Below are positions 1-8,760 of a stretch of 64,000 nucleotides of DNA, one piece after another. A program made the translations under genes and the position numbers. This DNA comes from Fodinibius salinus (GTDB lineage: Bacteria; Bacteroidota; Rhodothermia; Balneolales; Balneolaceae): positions 124,001 through 188,000 of the forward strand of contig NZ_VNHY01000004.1 of NCBI RefSeq assembly GCF_008124865.1. Direction: 5' to 3'. The notes beneath the pieces were generated by a model. It saw only the letters and a program-made list of their open reading frames with translations, made no database searches and was not told the origin of the DNA. Within the stretch, counting starts at the first letter, position 1; each line of letters starts with the position of its first letter.

Positions 1-877
1 CAATCACCTCTTTAATATCGTACGGTTTATTGGGATTGTCGGGCACAATATCGTCAAGCTTGTCAGCTTTTGTGGAATCCGGTGCTTTAGATTCTTCACG
101 CGGCGGCTTTTCTTCACAGTTTTGTGGTACATAGGTTAACAGCTGCCGCAGCTCTTGCAGGCAAAGAGCATCATTTTCTTCGGTAAAGTGCGCCACACCC
201 GACTTTTTACCATGAGCACTGGCCCCACCCAACTCTTCGGAGGTGACTTCTTCATGGGTCACCGTTTTAACCACATTGGGTCCCGTTACAAACATATAGC
301 TGGTATTTTTGACCATAAACACAAAATCCGTGAGCGCCGGACTGTAAACTGCTCCACCGGCACAAGGTCCCATTACAGCCGAAAATTGAGGCACCACGCC
401 CGATGCCATGCTGTTACGATAAAAGACTTCGGCATAGCCCCCAAGTGATGAAACCCCTTCCTGAATACGTGCACCGCCGGAATCATTGAGACCAATAACG
501 GGTACACCGTTCTTCATGGCCATATCCATAATTTTACAAATTTTCTCGGCGTGGGTCTCCGACAGCGAGCCGCCGATAACGGTAAAGTCTTGGCTAAACA
601 CATAAATAGGTCGACCGTGAACTTTTCCAAAACCGGTAACCACTCCATCCCCGGCAATTTTTTTCTCATCAAGACCAAATTTTTCACTCCGATGGGTTAC
701 AAAGGGATCAACTTCTTCAAACGATCCGTCATCCAGCAGCAAATCGATACGCTCACGAGCTGTAAGCTTACCCTTGTCATGCTGTTTTTGGATACGTTCT
801 TCGCCACCTCCTTTTTTAGCGTCTTTCCGTTTTTGTTTAAGCCATTCTACTTTGTTATCCGGTTTTTCTGAAGCCAT
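1..877 (-). CDS. pccB: Acyl-CoA (propionyl-CoA) carboxylase beta chain, partial
   Basis: Biotin-dependent carboxyltransferase subunit that moves CO2 from carboxybiotin to propionyl- or acetyl-CoA. The frame opens at ATG 877 ([15 protein letters not shown]) and leaves the window at base 1, so about 292 N-terminal residues are visible. Family landmarks in order: [69 protein letters not shown] and a HG..SGVAHF segment. The methylmalonyl-CoA epimerase gene near 50.7 kb fits a propionyl-CoA to methylmalonyl-CoA route, so propionyl-CoA is the preferred substrate, but acetyl-CoA cannot be excluded. The upstream gene ends 10 bases before this start, suggesting co-transcription. Confidence 0.9.
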   Translation of the reverse strand, partial: MASEKPDNKVEWLKQKRKDAKKGGGEERIQKQHDKGKLTARERIDLLLDDGSFEEVDPFVTHRSEKFGLDEKKIAGDGVVTGFGKVHGRPIYVFSQDFTVIGGSLSETHAEKICKIMDMAMKNGVPVIGLNDSGGARIQEGVSSLGGYAEVFYRNSMASGVVPQFSAVMGPCAGGAVYSPALTDFVFMVKNTSYMFVTGPNVVKTVTHEEVTSEELGGASAHGKKSGVAHFTEENDALCLQELRQLLTYVPQNCEEKPPREESKAPDSTKADKLDDIVPDNPNKPYDIKEVI

Positions 878-887
878 CTAATTGTTA

Positions 888-2663
888 TTAATTACGATTT
901 TCTTTTTCTAAAAAATAACTCTGCAGCTGATCGGTAAAATCGACCGCTGCTTCTGAATACACATCAACGAGATTGCGCTTAAAAATATCTTTTTCTATAT
1001 ACTTGCTGGCATCACTCCAACTGCTGTAAGCCGCAATATCCTCAACAGCCGAGTCAAATGCCCGTTCAGAACCGCCAAAAATCTCTTCTACAAACAGCTC
1101 GCGATCGCCCTCAAGCAGATCGGCAAGCTCTTCGACCTCGTTATCCAACGTATCTTCGCTGGTTAAATCAATAATGGGATCCTCAATAAACCCTTCATCT
1201 TCGGCCTCCTGCTCTTCACGATATTCCCCCATCTCTTCATCACTCACAAACCGCATCCACATGGGGTTTTCATCTTCTTGCTGCCCATTCGTTTGCGAAG
1301 CCGCTTCCTTTTCTTCCTGAAGATCTCCTTCTGATTCCTCTTTGTCATCCACTTCTTTTGCTTCTGACGGCTGATCTTCTTCTCCTGATGTTTCTTTTTC
1401 TGTATTTCCCGGAACATTATCTCCAGAGGTATTATCAGCTTCTGCATTTTTGGACTCTGCCGGCTCCGATGGATCTAATTCATCATCTGATTCCTCCTGT
1501 TCTGCATCACTTTTTTCAACTTCCGAGACCTTGGATACAGCAGTCCCTTCATCAGTTTCATCATTTAACTGACCGGCAAAGGCATCATTCAATGCCTTAA
1601 GCTTTTGCTCTTTATTTTCTTCTGAGTCTGACTGAGTTGATTCGGTATCCCCTTTTTCTTCTTGCGCCTCACTGCTGGTGTCTGAATCTTTTTTTGCCTG
1701 CTCTTTTGATTGCTTGGCAAATGTTGATGCAATATCTACCTCTTCTGGGTCATCTTCGGCAGAAGATTGCAATTCGTTTTGGGTCTCCTTTTTATCAGCT
1801 TGGGTCTCATCCGATGCGTTCTGAATCTGCTGGTTTTTTTTATTCTCTTCTTTTACAATCTCCTGTTCATTCTTATCAACGGCACTTTCTGCCGGTTGAT
1901 CCTCAAAAAGCCTCGATTGTTCATCTTCATATCCTTCAAAATTTAACAAGTCAGGCGAAGATAATTCTTCAATAAGTTCAGCGCGGCTCAGTTCTTTATT
2001 CATCAGATCAAAATGCCGAGCAACGCGCGGACAGTTCTTATCCTCAAAAAACAATCGCAACAGCTCACTGTCGATATTGCCATCCAACAACTTAAAGAGC
2101 GTATCCAGCATCTGGGCCCAGTTCAACGGAGAATAACGCTTAGTCAATTTTTGGTCGGCTTCTCGAATAATATCTTTACATCGCGATTTGCTCAGCCTAT
2201 CCAGCTCCTTTTTTTGCATGTAACGCAAAATCAAGCGGGAAAAATGCCGATAGACAACTACCGACTGTAACCGCTTGTTTATCTCTTCTGCCGATAGTGA
2301 TTCGTCACTGCCAAAAATAACATCAGGGATTGTTTTACAAGGCTGTACCAGCATTTCAACCACATCTGCCACGGCTGTTTCGATCACTGTTTTGCCATAG
2401 CTGGCGGGTAACCGCGCCTCAGCACGAATAGCATCTACAAACTGCTGCCAAGCATCAAGTACTGCATCAGATCGGGTGTTGGCCCAGTCTGTCTTGGGTA
2501 TAATCATTGACTCAGCCAGATTCCGCTCGAGCTCAATCCTGATTCGTTGTACAATATACGGCGGAAAATCCCAACCACGGAGTTCATCAAGCCGATAATA
2601 TTGATCATTATCCGGCAGCCGGTCAATAAATTTTTGCGTTATTCGCTGTATGATCTGTTGCAT
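888..2663 (-). CDS. Acidic low-complexity protein, function unknown
   Basis: 591 residues. The N-terminal ~250 residues look globular and helical (MQQIIQRITQKFIDRLPDN...). Residues ~265-470 are a Glu/Asp/Ser/Gln-rich, probably disordered stretch. The last ~110 residues are again ordered but acidic. No signal peptide or membrane helix. It lies immediately upstream of pccB in the same direction, which suggests an operon but not a role. No catalytic motif recognised. The long opposite-strand frames over its acidic part are composition artefacts. Confidence 0.8.
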   Translation of the reverse strand: MQQIIQRITQKFIDRLPDNDQYYRLDELRGWDFPPYIVQRIRIELERNLAESMIIPKTDWANTRSDAVLDAWQQFVDAIRAEARLPASYGKTVIETAVADVVEMLVQPCKTIPDVIFGSDESLSAEEINKRLQSVVVYRHFSRLILRYMQKKELDRLSKSRCKDIIREADQKLTKRYSPLNWAQMLDTLFKLLDGNIDSELLRLFFEDKNCPRVARHFDLMNKELSRAELIEELSSPDLLNFEGYEDEQSRLFEDQPAESAVDKNEQEIVKEENKKNQQIQNASDETQADKKETQNELQSSAEDDPEEVDIASTFAKQSKEQAKKDSDTSSEAQEEKGDTESTQSDSEENKEQKLKALNDAFAGQLNDETDEGTAVSKVSEVEKSDAEQEESDDELDPSEPAESKNAEADNTSGDNVPGNTEKETSGEEDQPSEAKEVDDKEESEGDLQEEKEAASQTNGQQEDENPMWMRFVSDEEMGEYREEQEAEDEGFIEDPIIDLTSEDTLDNEVEELADLLEGDRELFVEEIFGGSERAFDSAVEDIAAYSSWSDASKYIEKDIFKRNLVDVYSEAAVDFTDQLQSYFLEKENRN

Positions 2664-2859
2664 AATTCAGGTGAAATATATTGTCTAACGGTGGTCAATA
2701 CAACCAAAGAACACCGCAATATGTTAATTCCTGCGAACCTTTGGAAATATGTATTGGACCGATCCTATTTGTATCTTCATATTATTGATAATACCAATAC
2801 AGATAGCTGAATACCGGATTAATATTTGGGAAGTTTCAGTGCCTTTTTACCTTTGAGCT

Positions 2860-3489
2860 ATGATTACGCTTACTGTTTCAAAACTTTACAAATCGTTTGG
2901 TTCCAACACGGTTTTTGAGGATCTCACTTTTACGAACGAAACCAAATCGCTGGGTATTGCCGGACCAAACGGATCAGGCAAGTCAACCCTTCTAAAATGC
3001 CTGGGACAACTGCTAAGACCGTCATCCGGTACTGTTACATGGGATATCAATGGAGAACAGCTGTCCAACAATAACCTGACTAACATTCTGGGATATGGTG
3101 CTCCATACATTAATTTATATGACGTACTAAACTGCCGTGAAAACCTGCAGTTCTTGTCAAACATTCGGCATCGGTCATCCGATAGTAACCAAATTGACGA
3201 TTGGATCAACCGTGTCTCACTGAATGAAGTAGCGGAGCAACCGTTTGGAAATCTCTCTACCGGTCAACAGCAGAGACTTCGGCTAGCTGCTGCACTTTTT
3301 CACGAGCCAAAAATTCTAATGCTTGATGAACCCGGTTCGAACCTTGATGCAGCGGGACGATCGCTGGTCGCTGATATTGCCGAGTCATTCCAGACTCCGG
3401 ATAAAATGCTTATCCTAGCTTCCAACAACCCGGATGAACTGCAGCTCTGTGAGCAGATCTTTTCTGTTGAGGAAGAATCTTTGGTTTGA
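2860..3489 (+). CDS. ABC transporter ATP-binding protein (CcmA-like)
   Basis: 209-residue single nucleotide-binding domain. Walker A GPNGSGKST at about residues 35-43, Q-loop region around 80-90, signature LSTGQQQRLRLAAAL near 133-147, Walker B ILMLDEPGSNLD near 153-164. The short length without a C-terminal extension resembles CcmA (haem exporter ATPase), but no CcmB-type permease lies beside it, so the transported substrate is unknown. It is divergent from the acidic-protein gene, with a 196-bp shared upstream region. Confidence 0.85.
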   Translation: MITLTVSKLYKSFGSNTVFEDLTFTNETKSLGIAGPNGSGKSTLLKCLGQLLRPSSGTVTWDINGEQLSNNNLTNILGYGAPYINLYDVLNCRENLQFLSNIRHRSSDSNQIDDWINRVSLNEVAEQPFGNLSTGQQQRLRLAAALFHEPKILMLDEPGSNLDAAGRSLVADIAESFQTPDKMLILASNNPDELQLCEQIFSVEEESLV

Positions 3490-3535
3490 TTAAAGGCCTT
3501 TACAAAACCATCTCAACTGTGTCATTCGGAACTTA

Positions 3536-3709
3536 TTACTCATTAGCTGTATTTTTACAGGTTTCACCTTGGCAACACTCCTGAACATTAATTCCACACT
3601 CAGCACATTGCCCGTGCCCATGCACCCAAACAAGCGGTGCTTGTGATCCGCAGAAGGGGCAACGACGGGCCCCTTCGTTCTTATTTTCAGCAGTCTCCTT
3701 CTTAGCCAT
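3536..3709 (-). CDS. Small double zinc-ribbon protein
   Basis: 57 residues, too short for most gene finders. It has CPFC near residue 17 and CAEC near 35, then CC and a final C (ECCQGETC), so one or two zinc-binding knuckles are likely. Start ATG 3709 overlaps the last 8 bases of the upstream hydrolase gene (stop 3702), which implies translational coupling. Function unknown. Confidence 0.65.
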   Translation of the reverse strand: MAKKETAENKNEGARRCPFCGSQAPLVWVHGHGQCAECGINVQECCQGETCKNTANE

Positions 3710-4607
3710 TATGCATTTCTTTCACTTCCTGAAAAGCCACATTAAGGTTATCGGGTAATGTCCAAAAATCAGCATAACGGAAATCCTCAAATCCATCGAG
3801 CACCTTCTGTTTGGTAATTTCCTTTTTGGACATGCCCTGTTCAATACCGTTTTGAACATGCTCGATAACAGCTGACAAATAATTACCCATGACTTTCAAA
3901 TCTTCCTTTTTGCCCGTTACGCCATATTCAGGCTTAGCATGACCAAAGATATACATAGCATCAGCAGGATACTCTTCAGCGACCGTATCAAGAATTTTAA
4001 TCCAGTTTATCATTGAAGCGCCTGCAGCACGATCGGTATAGGGATTCATTCGATTAAACACCAAGTCTCCCATATGAACTACATTCGCTTTTTCGAAATA
4101 AATGACCGAATCGCCGCTGGTGTGTCCAGGCCCATAGTATTTAGCATGGATAGTCTCATCTCCCAGATCCATCTGCCAACTCTCTGCATAAGTGGTTGTG
4201 GGATAAGCAGTATTCCCTTCGCCCTCGCTCTCTTTGTTGGCCTGCTTCATCAGCTTAGGTACATTCTCGTGGGCAGCCATTTTTTCTGCTGTACCTTTAA
4301 ATACCGGATTTCCCGAAGTATGATCTCCATGGTGGTGAGTATTAATCAGCAGATCGAGTGGATGATTTGATCGGTCTTTAAGACCATTTAAACAGTGCTT
4401 CGCCGTTTTGGCATACTGAGAATCAATTACGGCCATACCCTCATCTGAGGCAAGCCAGCCAATGGTGCCACCGCGTTCAGTAAAATACCCTACGTTGCGA
4501 CGGAGAGTATTAAACTTACCCGGAGCAGCTGCCCACATATTCTTAAATGGCAAAACCGCTCCTGCTGCCAACAGTGAAGAATTATACAGAAATTTTCGAC
4601 GATCCAT
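3702..4607 (-). CDS. Tat-exported metallo-beta-lactamase-fold hydrolase
   Basis: 301 residues. The N-terminus MDRRKFLYNSSLLAAGAVLP is a twin-arginine signal (RRKFL plus hydrophobic stretch), so the folded, metal-loaded enzyme is probably exported. The zinc motif is HHHGDH at residues 91-96. Further ligands are likely in GPGHTSGD and the FGHAKPE segment. The fold resembles subclass B / glyoxalase II-like hydrolases. The natural substrate cannot be told from sequence, and calling it an antibiotic resistance enzyme would be unjustified. Confidence 0.85.
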   Translation of the reverse strand: MDRRKFLYNSSLLAAGAVLPFKNMWAAAPGKFNTLRRNVGYFTERGGTIGWLASDEGMAVIDSQYAKTAKHCLNGLKDRSNHPLDLLINTHHHGDHTSGNPVFKGTAEKMAAHENVPKLMKQANKESEGEGNTAYPTTTYAESWQMDLGDETIHAKYYGPGHTSGDSVIYFEKANVVHMGDLVFNRMNPYTDRAAGASMINWIKILDTVAEEYPADAMYIFGHAKPEYGVTGKKEDLKVMGNYLSAVIEHVQNGIEQGMSKKEITKQKVLDGFEDFRYADFWTLPDNLNVAFQEVKEMHNG

Positions 4608-4680
4608 AATACTGGGATTTAATTATTAATTAAGATACTCACTATTTTTTATCCAACGATCAAAACAATTGCCGACGGGA

Positions 4681-5052
4681 TTAAAGAGCCATATCATCCC
4701 GAATCAATAATAAAATAGCGGCATGGGGACAGATAAGGTATTTCTCATTTTCAAATTCGATTTCGTGGGTTTGATCCTTAATAAAAATGGCCAGATCACC
4801 TTCTTCGGCCTGCATGCCAATATATTGTGTGCCGTCGGTGTCTTTCCACGACTCATCGATTTCATTGGAGGGAATGGGATAGCCTGGCCCCGATTTAACG
4901 ACATATCCACTGTGGATATCCTCTTTTTCTTTGACAGTTGCCGGCAGTACCAACCCGCTTTTCGTTCGAGTTTCCATATCGCGTGGTTTGATAAGTACGC
5001 GATCACCTACGACAATAAATTTATCTACAGAGTTAAGATATTCTTGAATCAT
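4681..5052 (-). CDS. GroES-like co-chaperonin family protein
   Basis: 123 residues with the Cpn10 start (VVGDRVLIKPRD, then TKSGLVLPATVKEKE, GYVVKSGPG) and the closing EFENEKYLICPHAAILLL. Canonical GroES is about 95 residues. The extra length lies in an insertion around residues 60-80 (NEIDESWKDTDGTQYIGMQ). No groEL is adjacent, so this is probably a divergent paralogue rather than the housekeeping GroES. Confidence 0.75.
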   Translation of the reverse strand: MIQEYLNSVDKFIVVGDRVLIKPRDMETRTKSGLVLPATVKEKEDIHSGYVVKSGPGYPIPSNEIDESWKDTDGTQYIGMQAEEGDLAIFIKDQTHEIEFENEKYLICPHAAILLLIRDDMAL

Positions 5053-5147
5053 TAATAAAAAGTTTTATACCAGATTATTTATATGTTTAAAGTTACATTG
5101 TTTACAGAACAATCTGAACCGTAAATTCGATTCAAAATGCTGTAATT

Positions 5148-5999
5148 ATGGATCTAACCAACAAGTTATGCGTTGTCACAGGTGCTAACTCGGGTATTGG
5201 CAAAGAAACTGCGCGGGCTTTTGCCCAGCAGGAGGCTTATGTAGTGATGATTTGCCGAAATGAACAGCGAGCCCGAACAGCCAAAAAAGAGATTATCAAC
5301 AGTACCGGCCATACCGGAATCGAAATTGTTTTAGCGGATTTAACCGTACAGCAAGATGTGCGCCAGGCAGCGGACCAGATTATCCAACAGTTTGACAGAG
5401 TTGACATACTGGTTAACAATGCCGGCATCATTCCCGACGACCGACAAGAAACTGTTGACGGCATTGAAAAAACGTTGGCTATTAACCATTTGGCTCCATT
5501 CCTATTGACAAATTTGCTGCTCGATCATCTGCAAAAAGCCGAGCAGGGTCGTATTGTCAATGTCTCCTCTGAAGTCCACCGGGTGGGCGCAAGTATTTTT
5601 GATTTAGATAATATACAACTAAAAGATAACTACACTCCCATGAAGGCCTACGGCCTTTCAAAACTTTGCAATATCATGTTTACGCATCAATTGGCAAAGC
5701 GTACGACTGACACTTCTATCACCGCCAACTGCCTACATCCCGGCGTTGTAAATACGCAACTGGCCGAAGAAGCAAACTGGATTATGAAATTCTTCTACTG
5801 GATAGGAAAGCCATTTATGAAATCCCCACAATCGGGTGCAGAGACTATCATTTATCTGAGCACTTCAGATGAAGTGCGAGACATCAGTGGCAAATATTTT
5901 AAAAACCAAAAAGAAGCATCTCCTGCTTCCATTGCATATGATGATGTCATTTCTGAAAAACTCTGGGAACAAAGCGAGGAGCTTACCGATCTATCCTAG
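5148..5999 (+). CDS. Short-chain dehydrogenase/reductase
   Basis: 283 residues, classical SDR. Cofactor motif TGANSGIG at residues 11-18, NNAG at about 89-92, catalytic Ser in NVSSEVH and catalytic Tyr168/Lys172 (YGLSK). The order of motifs and the length match retinol-dehydrogenase/WW-domain oxidoreductase-like SDRs using NADP(H), but the substrate is unknown. Its 3' end overlaps the convergent gene at 5991 by 9 bases. Confidence 0.85.
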   Translation: MDLTNKLCVVTGANSGIGKETARAFAQQEAYVVMICRNEQRARTAKKEIINSTGHTGIEIVLADLTVQQDVRQAADQIIQQFDRVDILVNNAGIIPDDRQETVDGIEKTLAINHLAPFLLTNLLLDHLQKAEQGRIVNVSSEVHRVGASIFDLDNIQLKDNYTPMKAYGLSKLCNIMFTHQLAKRTTDTSITANCLHPGVVNTQLAEEANWIMKFFYWIGKPFMKSPQSGAETIIYLSTSDEVRDISGKYFKNQKEASPASIAYDDVISEKLWEQSEELTDLS

Positions 6000-6497
6000 C
6001 ACAAAAAATCGTTTCATCCGGATTTTCCGCGACCGCCAAATTAGATTCCCTACTTGGTCAGCAAATAACTGTTGATCTGAGTGATCTTCGGCGTCATTCT
6101 TCTCAGGGAGCTGATCTTTAGCTTCATCAAGCTGCAGATTATTCAAAAACAGCTTCAGTTGCTTGCGGTTGTAATTCGAATATCGCTTTTCCAACACTTC
6201 TATAATTGAAGGCCAGAGTTCGGGCTTGGATGACCATTCTATGCCCAATCCTATTGCATTTTCAGGCACAGCTTCGCCCAGACAAACTTGCAATCGTTCG
6301 GTCATATCAGTGGGCGGCGGCTCGTGACGCAATAATTTGGGTCCCAGCTCATCTTCTGTAGATCGCGGGAAAAAACCTTTCCACATCTGGTTTGTATAGG
6401 GATGATGGTAATACACCTCGCAAGTTTCGTCATCTTTGCGAAGCTGCTTCATTTCGTTGATGAGTGAAATTTGCTTGTCGTAATCAATGATATACAT
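5991..6497 (-). CDS. Hypothetical protein
   Basis: 168 residues, soluble, no recognised domain. The first ~100 residues are mixed alpha/beta (MYIIDYDKQISLINEMKQL...) and the last ~60 are charged. It is convergent with the dehydrogenase gene, overlapping by 9 bases. Length and codon-like composition support a real gene, but function is unknown. Confidence 0.6.
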   Translation of the reverse strand: MYIIDYDKQISLINEMKQLRKDDETCEVYYHHPYTNQMWKGFFPRSTEDELGPKLLRHEPPPTDMTERLQVCLGEAVPENAIGLGIEWSSKPELWPSIIEVLEKRYSNYNRKQLKLFLNNLQLDEAKDQLPEKNDAEDHSDQQLFADQVGNLIWRSRKIRMKRFFVLG

Positions 6498-6635
6498 GGT
6501 AAAAATACCGGTTGAATTTGGGGATATCCCTCATCAATATTACTGCATAAAAATGCGACAGTTGACACATTAATAGTAACAATCAGATTCGATTTATGTT
6601 CCGTTTTTAACGAAAAGAAACAACTTTTAACAAAC

Positions 6636-6983
6636 TTACCGCAGTAGTTTTAGTACAAAACCAATAAGCTCTCTGCTAAGCTGCTCCTCTTTAAGACGGG
6701 CATTCATCTGCTGATCCGAAACCGCTATGTCTCCCTGGCACGAAAAAGAAACGCTATGATCTTTGTCTTTTGGATTCCGGAGCTCGAGAGAAATTTGTTG
6801 AGGATTAGAACTGTGCAATTCCATGTCATCAAGCGGGATGGAAAAGTCAAGAATCGGATCTTTAAATCCACCGCCGGTGTCAATTGCCGAGAATTCGAGC
6901 TCAATAGTTTGCTGATCTGCAATGGGTAATTCTTGTCCATCAACAGAAAGAGCAGAAATATAAGCGAAAGTCTGAATTTTCAT
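6636..6983 (-). CDS. Hypothetical beta-rich small protein
   Basis: 115 residues with alternating hydrophobic beta-strand pattern (IQTFAYISALSVDGQELP...) and a short C-terminal helix. No signal peptide or motif. Single gene between two opposing neighbours; function unknown. Confidence 0.55.
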   Translation of the reverse strand: MKIQTFAYISALSVDGQELPIADQQTIELEFSAIDTGGGFKDPILDFSIPLDDMELHSSNPQQISLELRNPKDKDHSVSFSCQGDIAVSDQQMNARLKEEQLSRELIGFVLKLLR

Positions 6984-7050
6984 TTTGCTACTGGTATTTT
7001 ACATTCGTAAAGCCTAAGGATAGCAAAGTGTTCACGAATTAAGAAATGAT

Positions 7051-7206
7051 ATGGAGCAAAAAGAATGTCCTGGTTGTGCAGTTCAGATTGACAAAGATGC
7101 CAATATTTGCCCTATCTGCGGATATGAATTCCCGACCCAGCCCCTAAGCGTTAAAATTGTAGCCTGCCTTATGATTGTGCTACTTGTTTGGTGGCTAGTA
7201 TTTTAA
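7051..7206 (+). CDS. Small zinc-ribbon membrane protein
   Basis: 51 residues: MEQKECPGCAVQ then CPICGYEF form a CxxC...CxxC zinc ribbon at residues 6-24, followed by one hydrophobic helix (IVACLMIVLLVWWLVF) that reaches the C-terminus. This ribbon-plus-helix layout is common in small bacterial membrane proteins of unknown role. It is the last host gene before the integrated elements. Confidence 0.65.
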   Translation: MEQKECPGCAVQIDKDANICPICGYEFPTQPLSVKIVACLMIVLLVWWLVF

Positions 7207-7281
7207 GATATAATACCTTTGAGTACTGACAGAAGTTCTAAACTCACCTCAATCCTTCTGCTTCCTTTTTAAAAATAAAAA

Positions 7282-7320
7282 AGGGCCTTTAATAGCCATA
7301 TTTAGCTACTAAAGAACCCT
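7282..7320 (-). terminator. Original tRNA-Pro terminator
   Basis: Hairpin AGGGCCTTTAATAGC / GCTACTAAAGAACCCT with a few mismatches. Read on the minus strand it is followed by a T-rich run (the A-rich stretch at 7271-7281). It lies just outside the leftmost 43-bp tRNA fragment, where the terminator of the tRNA-Pro gene would sit before any element integrated. Confidence 0.6.
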
Positions 7321-7324
7321 TAAA

Positions 7325-7367
7325 GTCGGGACGGCCGGACTTGAACCGGCGAACTCACGACCCCCAG
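7325..7367. repeat. att site (left end of element A)
   Basis: First of three 43-bp direct repeats of the 3' half of tRNA-Pro (starts GTCGGGACGGCCGGACTTGA). It differs from the other two copies by one base (A for C in CGAACTCACGA). It is followed by an arm region also seen after the second copy. Confidence 0.85.
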
Positions 7368-7416
7368 CCTGCATATTTAGGGCTTTACAACGTTTAGAAG
7401 CCTGCTTTTTACGTTA

Positions 7417-7427
7417 TTGTACCCAAC
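7417..7427. promoter_or_regulatory. Candidate integrase arm-type site, element A left end
   Basis: Single copy of TTGTACCCAAC, related to the TTGTACCCAAA repeats at the two ends of element B. Confidence 0.4.
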
Positions 7428-7518
7428 ACCAATCAGGCTGTATAAACTCTTATCTTACTTTTGTTTAATGTGAATTGATTTCACATTTATTCATATTTTA
7501 TCAAAATATTCAACTAGC

Positions 7519-8760
7519 TTAAAGAACCACACCAACTAATGTTAAAATGATTGCAGTAGGAATAATTAGAACAAAAAATTTCATCCATGCTGCGAGTGAG
7601 CTAGCAATAAAACCTACCCCAATCGTTGTAATTGCAATAGCAAAACCAATTATTATAACCCCTACTAAAACAATACTTGTTCTAAGATAATTAAACCTCC
7701 GACTCATCTTTTGATTTACACTTTTGATATCCTCTTCGTTTAATGGAGACTTACTTTCTATTTTGTCAATATCATCCTCAAAATCTGATTCAATCTCTTG
7801 GGTGTCATCCCAGGCGATTTTTAATAAATATGATGTAAAAATAGCATAGGCTACATATCCAACAACAACCAAAATAGATAAAACACTATTCTCCTTAACT
7901 CGATATAATGCAAATGCTGCTGCTGAAATAGAAATAGGAACTGAGACTACCTTATTGAAAAGCTTACTAATCAGTTCTTGGACCGAAGACAAGTATTTTT
8001 CTTTTTCTTGACGTAACTCATCCCTTAGCTTGGCGAAATCAAATTTATTTAGGAATACTTCATAGTTTCGATTTGCTTCCTCTATAAAAGAATCTAGTTC
8101 TACAAAGAAATTGTAAGCTCTATCAGGTTTGTCTTCGGTACCTAATCTGGAAATCATCACTTCTTTCAAAAAACGGAAATAATCATTCCCATTTTCAAGT
8201 ACATCCTTCAATTTTTGAGGCTTATCTGATAGATCTTCATTAACGTTAAAATTAGGAGTTACGTTATTATATCCTAACCTGAACTTTCCTTGTTTAGAAG
8301 ATAATAATATGAACTGTCCAGTAGAACCATCTTTATGATCCACAATTCTACTATCATCAAGGATTGTTTTTACTTTTTCATAGCTGAAATAATTATTAAA
8401 AAAGTAATAAGCTAAAGGTTCTCCATCATGATTCAAGGCCTTTTGTTCATCATGACTAAATCGAATTGCACCATTTATACTGGTTTGAACTAAATAAATA
8501 TCACGTCTTGATTCACTGGTATGAAAATTACTTTTGAAGTCATCTTCATTGAAAAAGATATCAAACTGATCATGATGAAGCCGAAAAGAAAAGCCATCAG
8601 TGCCCTCAGGCCTAGTATCAAATCCTGAGCCTTCAACGTAATTCTGTAATCCCTGCCTTTCACCTGGTTCACATTCAATTTGAATTCGGCCTCCATCAAA
8701 TCTAAAAGTGTTTTCTCCTAAAAAATCATTTAAGTTTTCAAAATCGTTGTGAAACGGCAT
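7519..8760 (-). CDS. Membrane protein with two C-terminal helical hairpins, putative effector
   Basis: 413 residues. The first ~265 are soluble and acidic with mixed strands and helices. A charged amphipathic segment (RDELRQEKEKYLSSVQELI) precedes two membrane hairpins: roughly residues 275-320 and 365-413, the last ending in a glycine-rich hydrophobic tail. Start ATG 8760 overlaps the final base of the upstream NdpA-like gene, so the two are translationally coupled. Soluble sensing part plus multi-helix membrane part is the layout of membrane-perturbing effectors in defence systems, but no family was recognised and the function is inference. Confidence 0.75.
   Translation of the reverse strand: MPFHNDFENLNDFLGENTFRFDGGRIQIECEPGERQGLQNYVEGSGFDTRPEGTDGFSFRLHHDQFDIFFNEDDFKSNFHTSESRRDIYLVQTSINGAIRFSHDEQKALNHDGEPLAYYFFNNYFSYEKVKTILDDSRIVDHKDGSTGQFILLSSKQGKFRLGYNNVTPNFNVNEDLSDKPQKLKDVLENGNDYFRFLKEVMISRLGTEDKPDRAYNFFVELDSFIEEANRNYEVFLNKFDFAKLRDELRQEKEKYLSSVQELISKLFNKVVSVPISISAAAFALYRVKENSVLSILVVVGYVAYAIFTSYLLKIAWDDTQEIESDFEDDIDKIESKSPLNEEDIKSVNQKMSRRFNYLRTSIVLVGVIIIGFAIAITTIGVGFIASSLAAWMKFFVLIIPTAIILTLVGVVL

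Noticed and set aside
155-871. Plus-strand frames of 97 and 106 codons near the left edge
   Set aside because: They lie opposite the clear carboxyltransferase gene on the minus strand and have no protein-like features.
1244-2270. Several frames over the acidic protein, both strands
   Set aside because: Low-complexity Glu/Asp/Ser codons generate open frames on other frames; the 591-codon frame is the consistent one.
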